This document shows, piece after piece, positions 16,495 to 23,441 of a DNA stretch of 64,000 bases. The notes beneath the pieces are model-generated. The model saw nothing but the letters and a program-made list of their open reading frames with translations, was not told where the DNA came from and did not search any database. A program made the position numbers and the translations under genes. The DNA comes from Clostridium_AD sp964467165 (GTDB lineage: Bacteria > Bacillota > Clostridia > Clostridiales > Clostridiaceae), in contig CAYXOL010000017.1 in the NCBI GenBank assembly GCA_964467165.1, positions 23,474 to 87,473 of the forward strand. Reading direction: 5' to 3'. Position 1 is the stretch's first letter, and the number at the start of each line of letters is the position of its first letter.

Positions 16495-16935
16495 ATGAAA
16501 ACATATTATAAATATTTATTCACCTCAAAAGGTGTTTCTGAAGAGGAAGGAGAAACCTTTCATATAGAAAGGTTATTTTTCATGTCGACAGAAAACCTGA
16601 GATTGAGCTATCTGGAAAGAAAAATGAAATTCTCTCCGGATCCGTTCACTCCAATAGTTGACAATGGCACCATAGCCAGAAGTGGCTATGACGTGGCCAC
16701 TCAAATACTCGTGGGGGCAGATATAGCCCCTATATATAGAGTAAATGACCCCTACGCTGCCTCTCATTCTGAGGGGCCGGGGGGATGCTCATACAGGTTT
16801 ATAAGTGGAGTATTGAAACAGGTTAGTACAATTGACGCCATCTCGGACGGCGTCAGTTGTCCTGCGGAGTTTATGCTCCGCAAGAAAATAATTGAGGCCG
16901 TAAAGGCCTTAATTGAAGCTGAAGAGGTTGAATAA
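16495..16935 (+). CDS. Hypothetical 146-aa early protein
   Basis: The product begins MKTYYKYLFTSKGVSEEEGE and has a central Gly/Pro/Ser-rich section (NDPYAASHSEGPGGCSYRF). It ends in an acidic helix (MLRKKIIEAVKALIEAEEVE). There is no signal peptide or membrane helix and no known family. It is framed by RNA structures, a leader pseudoknot upstream and the second post-stop pseudoknot 6 bases downstream. Regulation at the RNA level is therefore likely, although the product's role is unknown. Confidence 0.7.
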   Translation: MKTYYKYLFTSKGVSEEEGETFHIERLFFMSTENLRLSYLERKMKFSPDPFTPIVDNGTIARSGYDVATQILVGADIAPIYRVNDPYAASHSEGPGGCSYRFISGVLKQVSTIDAISDGVSCPAEFMLRKKIIEAVKALIEAEEVE

Positions 16936-16941
16936 AAGTAT

Positions 16942-16977
16942 CCGCCCTAACATACGGCGGTATATAAATAGTATGTT
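16942..16977 (+). ncRNA. H-type pseudoknot after stop codon, copy 2
   Basis: Stem 1 is CCGCC (16942-16946) with GGCGG (16956-16960). Stem 2 is AACATAC (16949-16955) with GTATGTT (16971-16977). The joining loop TATATAAATA differs by one base from copy 1. Two stem 2 pairs are swapped relative to copy 1 (G-C to A-U and C-G to U-A) while pairing is kept. It begins 6 bases after the stop codon of the 146-aa gene. Confidence 0.75.
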
Positions 16978-17299
16978 CTTTTAATGGGGGTACCGGCTTT
17001 TTTATCATTTAATTCCTAACTACTTATACCCAGCTGTCTTTTTTATCCTTGAATACCTAACTACTTACTATAGTTAGTAATACAAAATACAATTTTCCTT
17101 TAATCGTTTCGCTCATGCGAAGCCTCACTCCGCTTCGCTTCGTGTGGCGGCTTCGCTTCGCTCCACTCACACTTTACTTAAATACAATTTTCTTTAATCA
17201 CACTTTTTTGCGGATTTGGTGCGCAAGCAGTCATTTTGGCTGTCTTGGCACTGGCTATGACGGACGCCTGAAGTTCCGTCTTATAAAAAACTTACGAAC
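16978..17299 (+). promoter_or_regulatory. Non-coding spacer with repeated motifs and hairpins
   Basis: No gene is supported here. The segment holds two copies of the recurrent nonamer CCTAACTAC (17015-17023 and 17056-17064). It also holds two copies of an AATACAATTTTC motif (near 17087 and 17181) also seen near 16397. A GC-rich patch with GCGAAGC/GCTTCGC hairpins lies around 17117-17138. Another hairpin, GACGGA/TCCGTC, lies at 17259-17280. It ends 19 bases before the next ATG and is followed by TTATAAAAAACTTAC, close to the sequence after the two kissing-loop leaders, so it may be a diverged relative. Promoter elements probably lie here but cannot be fixed by eye. Confidence 0.5.
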
Positions 17300-17971
17300 A
17301 TGAAAGAAAAACAGTCCGTGCCGCACAAGATCGTCATTATCGGCGGCAAAGAACCGTTGGTTCCTACTTTGACAGAAGCCGCTAAAGCGGCTGGGATCAA
17401 GCCACAGCCATATTATCGGCTGCAGCTGATTCCAGAATCGGCGGTGGTCGAAATAAACGGCAAAAAAGTTTTATCGGGCGCTGGTGACGGTCGTACCAGA
17501 AGTAAGGCCGTATTCAATCTTAATAATGGCATCTATGTCGATGCCATCAAGCAGGAAATTGCCGATGGCAATTACCGCGAATTTAAGACAGTTATTCGTG
17601 GTGCAGATGGTGTCGACCACGAAGAGACTGCGATAGAGCTGACCAAGCTTTCCATATCTGGGGCTTGGTACACAGAAACAGCTCCCGACTACTACGTCAC
17701 CGATCGGTCCGGAAAACCGATCGTTAGCATCGTACGCGATGCGAACGGCTATACCAAGAAAAATGCGATAGCTAGCACTGTCGCATTTTTTGTGTTCGAC
17801 GGTGCAAACGCACAGGTCGAATATGAAGCTGCAGTGCGACGTACTGCTGTCGGAAGATTGCTACTGCTGGCCGACGCAAAGAAAGCTGAAGCTGCTGCTG
17901 CAGCGAAGAGTCCAATCCACGACACAGAAGTTCCTTCGGCGGACGACTTAGAAAGTCCGCCAACTAAATGA
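17300..17971 (+). CDS. Hypothetical 223-aa protein, GC-richer than neighbours
   Basis: The product begins MKEKQSVPHKIVIIGGKEPL. It contains many Ala, Gly, Asp and Val residues, a Gly/Arg segment VLSGAGDGRTRSKAVF and a Tyr/Asp-rich centre. It ends in an Ala-rich helix (ADAKKAEAAAAAKS) and an acidic tail. No enzyme motif is recognised and no membrane segment is seen. Its G+C content is close to half, clearly above the adjoining AT-rich genes. This suggests different ancestry or strong composition constraints. A terminator follows within 8 bases, so it is probably monocistronic. Confidence 0.75.
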   Translation: MKEKQSVPHKIVIIGGKEPLVPTLTEAAKAAGIKPQPYYRLQLIPESAVVEINGKKVLSGAGDGRTRSKAVFNLNNGIYVDAIKQEIADGNYREFKTVIRGADGVDHEETAIELTKLSISGAWYTETAPDYYVTDRSGKPIVSIVRDANGYTKKNAIASTVAFFVFDGANAQVEYEAAVRRTAVGRLLLLADAKKAEAAAAAKSPIHDTEVPSADDLESPPTK

Positions 17972-17978
17972 TATAACT

Positions 17979-18012
17979 GCGTACCGGGTCGTAACTGGCC
18001 TGGTACGCTTTT
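17979..18012 (+). terminator. Intrinsic terminator after the 223-aa gene
   Basis: GCGTACC (17979-17985) pairs with GGTACGC (18002-18008), and inner GG/CC bases can extend the stem. TTTT follows. It begins 7 bases after the stop codon at 17971. Confidence 0.75.
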
Positions 18013-18278
18013 AAATACAAGTTTCCTTCCAAACACGTGGCGATGCCCCGTTACTTATGGTGTTCTGCTCGGCCTAACTACGTGCAGCCTACAACACCTA
18101 ACTACCTGAAAAAAGGTAGAATTGAGGCTAAAATGCCCATTTTTTGGCTAAAAATGGCCTAAAATAGGGTGTTTTAAGGGGATTTTGTAGTGAAATACCC
18201 CTCACGGCCTATCTACCTGTACGTGAGTTATAGATTTTTAGTGCATTTTGCACTATATCAATAGCTAAATTAAAAGGC
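18013..18278 (+). promoter_or_regulatory. Structured leader and motif region before paralog cluster
   Basis: This 266-base spacer has no credible gene. It contains two more CCTAACTAC nonamers (18073-18081, 18097-18105) and the variant CCTATCTAC (18208-18216). It can form GGGGATTT/AAATACCCC with one bulge (about 18179-18202), CTCACG/CGTGAG (18201-18227) and the perfect hairpin TAGTGCA/TGCACTA (18238-18254). It should contain the promoter and leader for the three paralogous genes that follow. Confidence 0.5.
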
Positions 18279-18602
18279 ATGTTGAAAAAAGAATTACGCA
18301 AAGAAAAGCCAAAATTCAACCTCAGCAGGATTAAAGCTGGCGATTTGGTTGAATTATACTCTGTCAGTTATCTTCTATGGAAGGGGATACTGAAAAGAGT
18401 TGCCGGTGGAAGATTGAAATTCCACAATGTGAAAGAAGACCCCAAGTTCTTTCCGAGAATGGAGTGTCTATTCGGAAGAACTTTAACAGTTACCCTTTTT
18501 AAAGCGGACGACTCTACTATAGAAGTAAAAGAGCCGGAAAGTGATAAAGAGTGGTTCTTACCAGTAGAGTGCGTGAAATCGCACTATAAAAAGATATCAT
18601 AA
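18279..18602 (+). CDS. Paralog family protein 1 (unknown function)
   Basis: The 107-residue protein is the first of three adjacent related genes. Its core reads IKAGDLVELYSVSYLLWKGI, then a charged centre, ECLFGRTLTVTLFK, and WFLPVECVKSHYKKIS at the end. The same order of motifs is seen in the next two genes. The GDLVELYS start and the repeated beta strands suggest a small beta-barrel, perhaps SH3-like, that could bind nucleic acid or protein. No database family is recalled. It starts from an ATG after the structured leader and ends 22 bases before the next gene. Confidence 0.75.
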   Translation: MLKKELRKEKPKFNLSRIKAGDLVELYSVSYLLWKGILKRVAGGRLKFHNVKEDPKFFPRMECLFGRTLTVTLFKADDSTIEVKEPESDKEWFLPVECVKSHYKKIS

Positions 18603-18624
18603 TAACCAATTAAAATCAAAAAAA

Positions 18625-18921
18625 ATGAAAACAGTAAAAGAATTTAAACCAGGAGACCTGGTGGAGACATACTCGTTAGGGTATCTCTTAAGAAAAAGGA
18701 TCGTAATTAAAAACGTCGAAAGGAATTTCGAAAGAGATCCTTTGTTTAAATTTAACGAAACACTAAGAAACCCCGGCTTTAACAACGAAATGCTGCGGGG
18801 TGTATTCGGCACAGTTTTAAAAGTGGGAGTGCCTTATTACCCACTAGAAAACACTGTTGCTGTCGAGAGTAACTGGGACGGTACCACATGGTACTTACCA
18901 TTAGAAACCATCAAAAAATAA
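18625..18921 (+). CDS. Paralog family protein 2 (unknown function)
   Basis: The 98-residue protein shows the family core as FKPGDLVETYSLGYLLRKRI, MLRGVFGTVLKVGV and TTWYLPLETIKK. It lacks the HYK ending of its two relatives. It starts after an A-rich leader (AATCAAAAAAAATG) typical of Bacteroidota-type initiation. It is intact, so tandem duplication produced several kept copies rather than pseudogenes. Confidence 0.75.
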   Translation: MKTVKEFKPGDLVETYSLGYLLRKRIVIKNVERNFERDPLFKFNETLRNPGFNNEMLRGVFGTVLKVGVPYYPLENTVAVESNWDGTTWYLPLETIKK

Positions 18922-18953
18922 AGTTTAAGTTTAACAATCAAAAAAATCAAGTT

Positions 18954-19418
18954 ATGGAAACTACAAATCAAAAAACAGTCGTCCTCGAGGAGGATGATTT
19001 TGAACTTGAAAATTGTCTCGAAGAAGATGTTCAACTCGAAGACGAGGATTTTGAACTCGAGATCTGCGGCGAGGTAGAACCTCCTAAGCCGCCAAAAAAG
19101 AAAAAAGAAATAAGACTGGACGAAATAAAACCAGGCCAGTGGGTTAGAACTTATACGATAAAACATCTCTTGCAAAGGGGTGTTTTAACCTTTTCCAAAT
19201 GGGATCCTGAAAGAGGACTCTATTTCGATAGAAATATAGTCAAAGAAGATCCGGGTTTTGTTGAAGCAATGAGATCTTGCTTTGGAAAAAAACTCGAGGT
19301 ACTGGAAGTAAGCGAAATGCTTAACTGTGTCGTTGTAGAAGATCCTGAAAACAGGAACTACAAGTGGCACCTCCCTCTGGAGTGTGTCAGGTATCATTAC
19401 AAAAGATTTAGAAAATAA
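18954..19418 (+). CDS. Paralog family protein 3 with acidic N-terminal extension
   Basis: From the ATG at 18954 the product is 154 residues; an in-frame upstream start would lie inside the preceding gene and is rejected. The first ~50 residues are a strongly acidic extension (VVLEEDDFELENCLEEDVQL). A proline/lysine hinge PPKPPKKKKE follows. Then comes the family core: IKPGQWVRTYTIKHLLQRGV, MRSCFGKKLEVLEV and WHLPLECVRYHYKRF. The acidic arm, absent from the other two, could mimic nucleic acid or contact a basic partner. The leader is again A-rich. Confidence 0.75.
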   Translation: METTNQKTVVLEEDDFELENCLEEDVQLEDEDFELEICGEVEPPKPPKKKKEIRLDEIKPGQWVRTYTIKHLLQRGVLTFSKWDPERGLYFDRNIVKEDPGFVEAMRSCFGKKLEVLEVSEMLNCVVVEDPENRNYKWHLPLECVRYHYKRFRK

Positions 19419-19435
19419 TTTAAAATCAAAAAAAA

Positions 19436-19714
19436 ATGAGACCAACAATCAATCTCCTCTATGCTATCGGGATGTTTATACTCCTGGTAGCTTCTTTCGT
19501 CCTGTTATGGATATCGGGTCTTGAAACAACCCAGAATCCTAAACTCTTCGTGGCACTTGCAATAATGTGCCTCGTTATAATTCTCGTAGTAAATGCGTAC
19601 GTTTCTTACGTTACTTCGAGATATCGAGAGATAGCTGAAGATGAGGAAATCGAAGTAACGAAAAGAAAAGGTAAGAAACCTGTAAAATCAGACAAGCAAT
19701 GGTTACAAAGTTAG
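19436..19714 (+). CDS. Small inner-membrane protein, two transmembrane helices
   Basis: The 92-residue protein has two hydrophobic helices, at about residues 6-27 (LLYAIGMFILLVASFVLLWI) and 36-58 (LFVALAIMCLVIILVVNAYV). A charged cytoplasmic tail with KRKGKKPVKSDK follows. The start is the ATG after a run of A residues. It overlaps the next gene by 16 bases, so the two are translationally linked. Function is unknown; it could be an early superinfection-exclusion or host-membrane protein. Confidence 0.75.
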   Translation: MRPTINLLYAIGMFILLVASFVLLWISGLETTQNPKLFVALAIMCLVIILVVNAYVSYVTSRYREIAEDEEIEVTKRKGKKPVKSDKQWLQS

Positions 19715-19995
19715 TATTTGGAAAGAGAGTAGCTTTGGAAAGCTACTACTTCCAAATCTGGTATGAGAAAACGGATAATGGGGAATTTAAAAAAATCCCC
19801 GTCATCCAGGTAACCAAAGAACCCATGGAAAAGAGAAAGAAATCGTATAGCTCTGTAATAAAGAGCTTTACGTATTTATCCGCCGTATCTAGGGTTCGTC
19901 GGATTGCTCTAAAACGTTTCAAAGCCGAAATGGGTCTGCATAAAGATCGGTCAAACATACCGGTCAAAATATATGTAGACCGTATAATGGCTTAA
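19699..19995 (+). CDS. Hypothetical basic 98-aa protein
   Basis: The product begins MVTKLVFGKRVALESYYFQI. It is basic throughout, with FKKIPVIQVTKEPMEKRKK and a helical VSRVRRIALKRFKAEMG. The overlap with the membrane-protein gene implies coupled translation. No family is recognised. A large inverted repeat with a U run, likely a terminator, follows 16 bases after the stop. Confidence 0.7.
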   Translation: MVTKLVFGKRVALESYYFQIWYEKTDNGEFKKIPVIQVTKEPMEKRKKSYSSVIKSFTYLSAVSRVRRIALKRFKAEMGLHKDRSNIPVKIYVDRIMA

Positions 19996-20011
19996 AACAT
20001 ACCCGGGAACT

Positions 20012-20056
20012 GGGGGCGGCAAGAAGGCTCATTTGAGATCGCTACCGCCCCCTTTT
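20012..20056 (+). terminator. Long-loop inverted repeat with U run
   Basis: GGGGGCGG (20012-20019) is perfectly complementary to CCGCCCCC (20045-20052), and TTTT follows. The loop is 25 bases. It separates the early operon from the tmRNA gene. It could instead be the 5' boundary structure of the tmRNA precursor. Confidence 0.65.
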
Positions 20057-20060
20057 AAAG

Positions 20061-20273
20061 ATAATGCTGGTTTCCGCGTTAAGTGGATAACCAAAGGATA
20101 TCCTTGTAGGACCGGGGTTCGATCCCCCGCACCTCCACAATTCCTAACTACATGGGGGTGACTGGTTTTGACTGCAGGGTAAAGTATGGCGAATACCAGC
20201 AGCTCGCCTTAAACGGCGAATATTCACAAACTTACAGGATGGCAGCGTAGCGTTGTTATCCTGTACGAAGGGC
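20061..20273 (+). ncRNA. ssrA: Circularly permuted (two-piece) tmRNA gene
   Basis: The tRNA-like 3' part precedes the 5' part, as in permuted tmRNA genes. The acceptor piece contains a perfect T arm: CGGGG, loop TTCGATC, CCCCG at 20113-20129. The 3' acceptor strand CACCTCC with discriminator A follows at 20130-20137. After a 16-base intervening segment comes the 5' acceptor strand GGGGGTG (20154-20160). It pairs over 7 bp and gives the G3-U70 pair that specifies alanine. The 5' signature GGTTTTGAC is at 20164-20172. Helix 2 forms between TGCAGGG (20173-20179) and CCTTGTA (20102-20108). The tag frame begins at GGC 20215 after TTAAAC and encodes GEYSQTYRMAA then TAG (20248-20250), in a stem ACAGGAT/ATCCTGT (20234-20240, 20258-20264). 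It should rescue stalled ribosomes with SmpB from the host. The genome does not encode CCA here (CAA), so it must be added. The outer ends of both pieces are approximate. Confidence 0.88.
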
Positions 20274-20297
20274 ACCCCCTGCGAAAGTGGGGGTTTT
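20274..20297 (+). terminator. Intrinsic terminator of the tmRNA gene
   Basis: ACCCCC (20274-20279) pairs with GGGGGT (20289-20294) around loop TGCGAAAGT, followed by a U run. It ends the coding piece and precedes the next gene by 76 bases. Confidence 0.7.
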
Positions 20298-20373
20298 AAA
20301 AGCTAATACTTAATCAAAAATAAACAACTTCATGATGTGATCGAGTCAAATTAAAAACTAAATTTTATTGAAA

Positions 20374-22527
20374 ATGACAAACATTTCAGAAGGATTGAGG
20401 ATTAAGAGCAATTCGGAATTCATAAGCGAAATCCTCAAAAAAGACTCGGTTATGTTGACATCTTTATTACTTACAAGCATTAGTGAAATATCTAGTGCAG
20501 AAAAGTATTTAAAAGAAATGTCAGCAGCCACATCAGATATCAACTTTAAAAAGGAGATCGAGCAGAGAATCGAAAAGTTAAGGAAAATAACCTTAATGAA
20601 AGTAGATTTAACTGCCGATGCCTTGGACATTGCATCAAACGGTTCTAAGCCCAGTCTTTACATACCGGCTCAACCTGAATTACCATTTGCTAAGTCTGAA
20701 GGTGAAGACATCAAAGATAGAAAGCCTGAAGACAAAGGAAAGGTAATTAAAATGTCGCCTAAGGTTGCGCCTAGTGAAGACAAGGTTTTGATCAAACCGG
20801 AACTGATTGATAGCTTACCCAAAGAAACAACTAGGGTTGAAGAAACCCAGACCGTGACTCCAGGGAAAAAGAACTACCAACTTGACAAAACATCCTTCGT
20901 AACCTTAAACCGTTATAAAGTTTGGGGTACTGGTAGAATATTACCTCCTGCTGCATCAGAATACCTGAAAAATAATCCAAAAATTGACACAGAATCAAAG
21001 GTAGATGAACTTTGTTTCTTGTTAGTTAAGGATAATCAGTTTGAAGTAGCAGTTAACATGGCAATAGACTTGTTCTGTATAGAAGGTGTCGGAAATATTC
21101 CGAAGAAAGAAGAACTGGAAGTTGTCAAGAGGTTTTATAAAGAAATATATCCCTGGATAAATAATCGTTTACACCCGCCTAAGAACGATAGGGCAACCTC
21201 GGCAACTGCCAAGCTTGATTTCAAGACTGTAAGTGAATCTGTTAAAGCAGCATTCCGTAATAACCAGCCTGAAGCAGCTAGGCAATTTGCATATGACTAC
21301 CTTGCTCACGCTAAAGAAAAAATGGCTGATCAAATAGCAGATTACGGTAGTGAAACTATCGAACAACTGCTTAAAGCATGGGAATCTGATGTAAAGAAAG
21401 AGGTAGAAGCCTTTAAGTCTGACCTAGAAAAAGGTAGGGATACTGTAGAAACAAAAGACTTCCTTAAGAAAGTCGAAGATTACATAAAAGAAGAATTCAA
21501 AGTAGGTAATCCTAGGATTCTTAATGGAGTTATGCAGTTATTCCGTCCTTATCGTGGCAAGCTTGTAAAAGACGATGGAAAGGTCATGACCACCAAGGAA
21601 ATGGCTTCGTTCTATCGTGAAACCATGGAAGGAATAAAGAAAGAGCATGAGGAAGCTAAAGCGAAACAAGTTTCTGATGAAAAACTGTTCACTAGAATAG
21701 ATCTTTCTAAAGAAGATCCTAAGCTTCTCGAAGAAGCGAAAAAGAACGTTTCATCATTCTCTAACTTCGCAGCCTTCCTGGTTAAGTTGGTCACCGATAC
21801 CAAAGATTGGGTGAAAGCGGTTAACCTTGCTCTGGATATGATTCCTAACAACGAATTCAAAGGTTGGGAGTTTTGCAAGGATTGGAACGAAGAAAAGGTT
21901 CACAGCTGGTTTAAAAGAAACATTATCAAAGTAAAGGAAACCAAGCTAGAGCCTAATAAGGATTTTGAAAAAGAGAAACCCCAGGCTGAAGAAAGTGAAA
22001 AGACTACGGAAGCAACTGAAGCAGTTAAAGAAGAACCTAAAAACGAACAGAAAGTTGAAGATAAGGTTGAAAGTCCTAAACCTGTAGAGACCAAGGTTGA
22101 AGACAAGAAACCTGTTGAGGAAGAATCAGCTAAAGCTGCTGAAGTAAAAACCGAAAAATCCGTAGAAGAGCCTAAAGCAGAGACAAAAGAGGAACCTAAA
22201 GAAGAAACTACTGCAGAAAAGGAATTACCGGTAGAATCTGAAACCACCGAGCAGAAGATTAAAAGATTGTTCGCCGATAAACTCATGTCTAGGCAGACTA
22301 AGAAAGCTGAACACAGAGCTCTCTGTGCGAAGTTTTTACTGCTTAAAGACTATAAAACGTATCCTGAAAGATACAAAGAGCTTGTCGAAGTCTATCTTAA
22401 ATCTAACCCAAAGTGGTCAAGGGGACCTATTTCCGAAATTACAAGGTATGTCGACAGCATTATAGCAGGCAATAAAGACGTTGCTGATATGCATGCTGCT
22501 GAACATTCAGAAAAAGCACCGTTTTAA
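20374..22527 (+). CDS. Large unknown protein with acidic disordered region
   Basis: The ATG at 20374 is chosen over an in-frame TTG two codons earlier, giving 717 residues. The N-terminal ~90 residues are helical (EILKKDSVMLTSLLLTSISE). The central ~430 residues are a mixed helical region with many Trp, Lys and Glu. A long Pro/Glu/Lys/Val-rich disordered segment follows at about residues 530-625. The last ~90 residues return to ordered sequence (KRLFADKLMSRQTKKAEHRA). Pseudo-repeats in the disordered part follow a PKxExKxE pattern. No signal peptide, membrane segment or recognised catalytic site is seen. It is an isolated transcription unit between the tmRNA and a strong terminator, so it is probably made in quantity. 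Function unknown. Confidence 0.85.
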   Translation: MTNISEGLRIKSNSEFISEILKKDSVMLTSLLLTSISEISSAEKYLKEMSAATSDINFKKEIEQRIEKLRKITLMKVDLTADALDIASNGSKPSLYIPAQPELPFAKSEGEDIKDRKPEDKGKVIKMSPKVAPSEDKVLIKPELIDSLPKETTRVEETQTVTPGKKNYQLDKTSFVTLNRYKVWGTGRILPPAASEYLKNNPKIDTESKVDELCFLLVKDNQFEVAVNMAIDLFCIEGVGNIPKKEELEVVKRFYKEIYPWINNRLHPPKNDRATSATAKLDFKTVSESVKAAFRNNQPEAARQFAYDYLAHAKEKMADQIADYGSETIEQLLKAWESDVKKEVEAFKSDLEKGRDTVETKDFLKKVEDYIKEEFKVGNPRILNGVMQLFRPYRGKLVKDDGKVMTTKEMASFYRETMEGIKKEHEEAKAKQVSDEKLFTRIDLSKEDPKLLEEAKKNVSSFSNFAAFLVKLVTDTKDWVKAVNLALDMIPNNEFKGWEFCKDWNEEKVHSWFKRNIIKVKETKLEPNKDFEKEKPQAEESEKTTEATEAVKEEPKNEQKVEDKVESPKPVETKVEDKKPVEEESAKAAEVKTEKSVEEPKAETKEEPKEETTAEKELPVESETTEQKIKRLFADKLMSRQTKKAEHRALCAKFLLLKDYKTYPERYKELVEVYLKSNPKWSRGPISEITRYVDSIIAGNKDVADMHAAEHSEKAPF

Positions 22528-22533
22528 TAACTT

Positions 22534-22568
22534 AAGGGGGTTGTGCTTCGTTGCACTTCCCCCTTCTT
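22534..22568 (+). terminator. Strong intrinsic terminator
   Basis: AAGGGGG/CCCCCTT form an outer stem. Inside is GTGC/GCAC closed by TTCGTT. A U-rich tail (CTTT) follows. It ends the unit of the 717-residue protein. Confidence 0.8.
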
Positions 22569-22582
22569 TAAAATAAAAAAAA

Positions 22583-23125
22583 ATGGAAAAGCAACAGAAA
22601 ACATTAATAGAAAGGTTAATTTTTTATTCCAAAGAAATAATAGGAATAATAATAACCATAGGCGAAGTAACAAAGCTGAAGACTTTGTTAAATCGTCTTA
22701 ACGTTAGGCTTTTCTCAAAGTCAAATCTGGATTCGCTCATGGAAGAGCTAGAAAGGAGAAAGACTGAATTAGAAACCGCTTGTAAATTTATCCTAAGGCC
22801 TATCGTACAAGGAAAAGACCTTGGATTTGACAAGGTAAATAAGTGGAGCTTTAGTTCAGAAGAGCTTCTTGCGGGATTTGCCTTACTCTATGAACAAAAC
22901 GGAGAGAAATGGGTGATTCCATTCTCCGATATAAAAGAAATTGGCGTTAAAGCTGGAGAGCTTGTGAAATTTGAAAGGGTTAAGGCCTATCTAACAAGTT
23001 TACCACCAGTAATAAGCCACAAAGATTTATACTATAAGTTGACCTTTTACAATTACAGTTCGTTAACAAAAAAATCAAATGAAAATGGAAACGGAAACAA
23101 GAATTTACGAGAGTCGGATACCTAA
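22583..23125 (+). CDS. Hypothetical 180-aa protein
   Basis: The product begins MEKQQKTLIERLIFYSKEII and has an amphipathic to hydrophobic N-terminal helix (GIIITIGEVTKLKTLL). A coiled segment follows (DSLMEELERRKTELETACKF), then a mixed alpha/beta domain. It ends in a Gly/Asn-rich tail read through the next gene's start. The 47-base overlap with that gene, plus a four-base ATGA overlap further on, makes a tightly coupled three-gene unit. No family is recognised. Confidence 0.7.
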   Translation: MEKQQKTLIERLIFYSKEIIGIIITIGEVTKLKTLLNRLNVRLFSKSNLDSLMEELERRKTELETACKFILRPIVQGKDLGFDKVNKWSFSSEELLAGFALLYEQNGEKWVIPFSDIKEIGVKAGELVKFERVKAYLTSLPPVISHKDLYYKLTFYNYSSLTKKSNENGNGNKNLRESDT

Positions 23126-23441
23126 AGAGTTTGAAAAACTCCTTACAAAGGTGTTCGATTTTGGCTATGAAAGAAGTTTTGAAACAGCAGACAGTGGTGA
23201 GTTTGTGCTGTCAAAACAATTTGCAATGGAAAGAACCAAGGAGGATATCTTTTCATACATAGCCCCGAGACCAACATCGGACTTCGAAGTTGTGGTGAAA
23301 CACCTGCCAATAAGCATTTCTCTTAAAAGAGACGGTGCTACAAGGCGTTATCTTATTGAAATAGATGATAACTTCGAAAGTTTTAGCGTTTATCAACTAT
23401 TAAAATCAGAAGAAGGAACTTTCAAAAAACAAGTAAAATGA
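23079..23441 (+). CDS. Hypothetical 120-aa protein
   Basis: The product begins MKMETETRIYESRIPKEFEK, has an aromatic-rich centre (FDFGYERSFETADSGEFVLS) and a beta-rich C-terminal half (ISISLKRDGATRRYLIEIDD). It looks like a small alpha/beta domain. A second in-frame ATG lies two codons in. It overlaps both neighbours and its stop overlaps the next start as ATGA. No function can be given. Confidence 0.7.
   Translation: MKMETETRIYESRIPKEFEKLLTKVFDFGYERSFETADSGEFVLSKQFAMERTKEDIFSYIAPRPTSDFEVVVKHLPISISLKRDGATRRYLIEIDDNFESFSVYQLLKSEEGTFKKQVK

Noticed and set aside
16311..16977. Type III toxin-antitoxin system (RNA pseudoknot antitoxin such as ToxI)
   Set aside because: Type III antitoxins are tandem repeats of one pseudoknot before an endoribonuclease gene. 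Here single knots follow different genes and no ToxN-like protein is recognised.
17115..17303. A 62-residue frame in the GC-rich spacer
   Set aside because: It runs through hairpin-forming repeats of GCTTCGC and overlaps the start of the next gene. It has no gene-like composition.
18888..18954. An upstream start for the third paralog
   Set aside because: It lies inside the second paralog. The ATG at 18954 follows the same A-rich leader type as the neighbours.
20061..20137. A conventional tRNA gene ending at the T arm
   Set aside because: No 5' acceptor strand GGAGGTG is found about 70 bases upstream, and no anticodon arm is clear. The partner strand GGGGGTG lies downstream instead, as in a permuted tmRNA.
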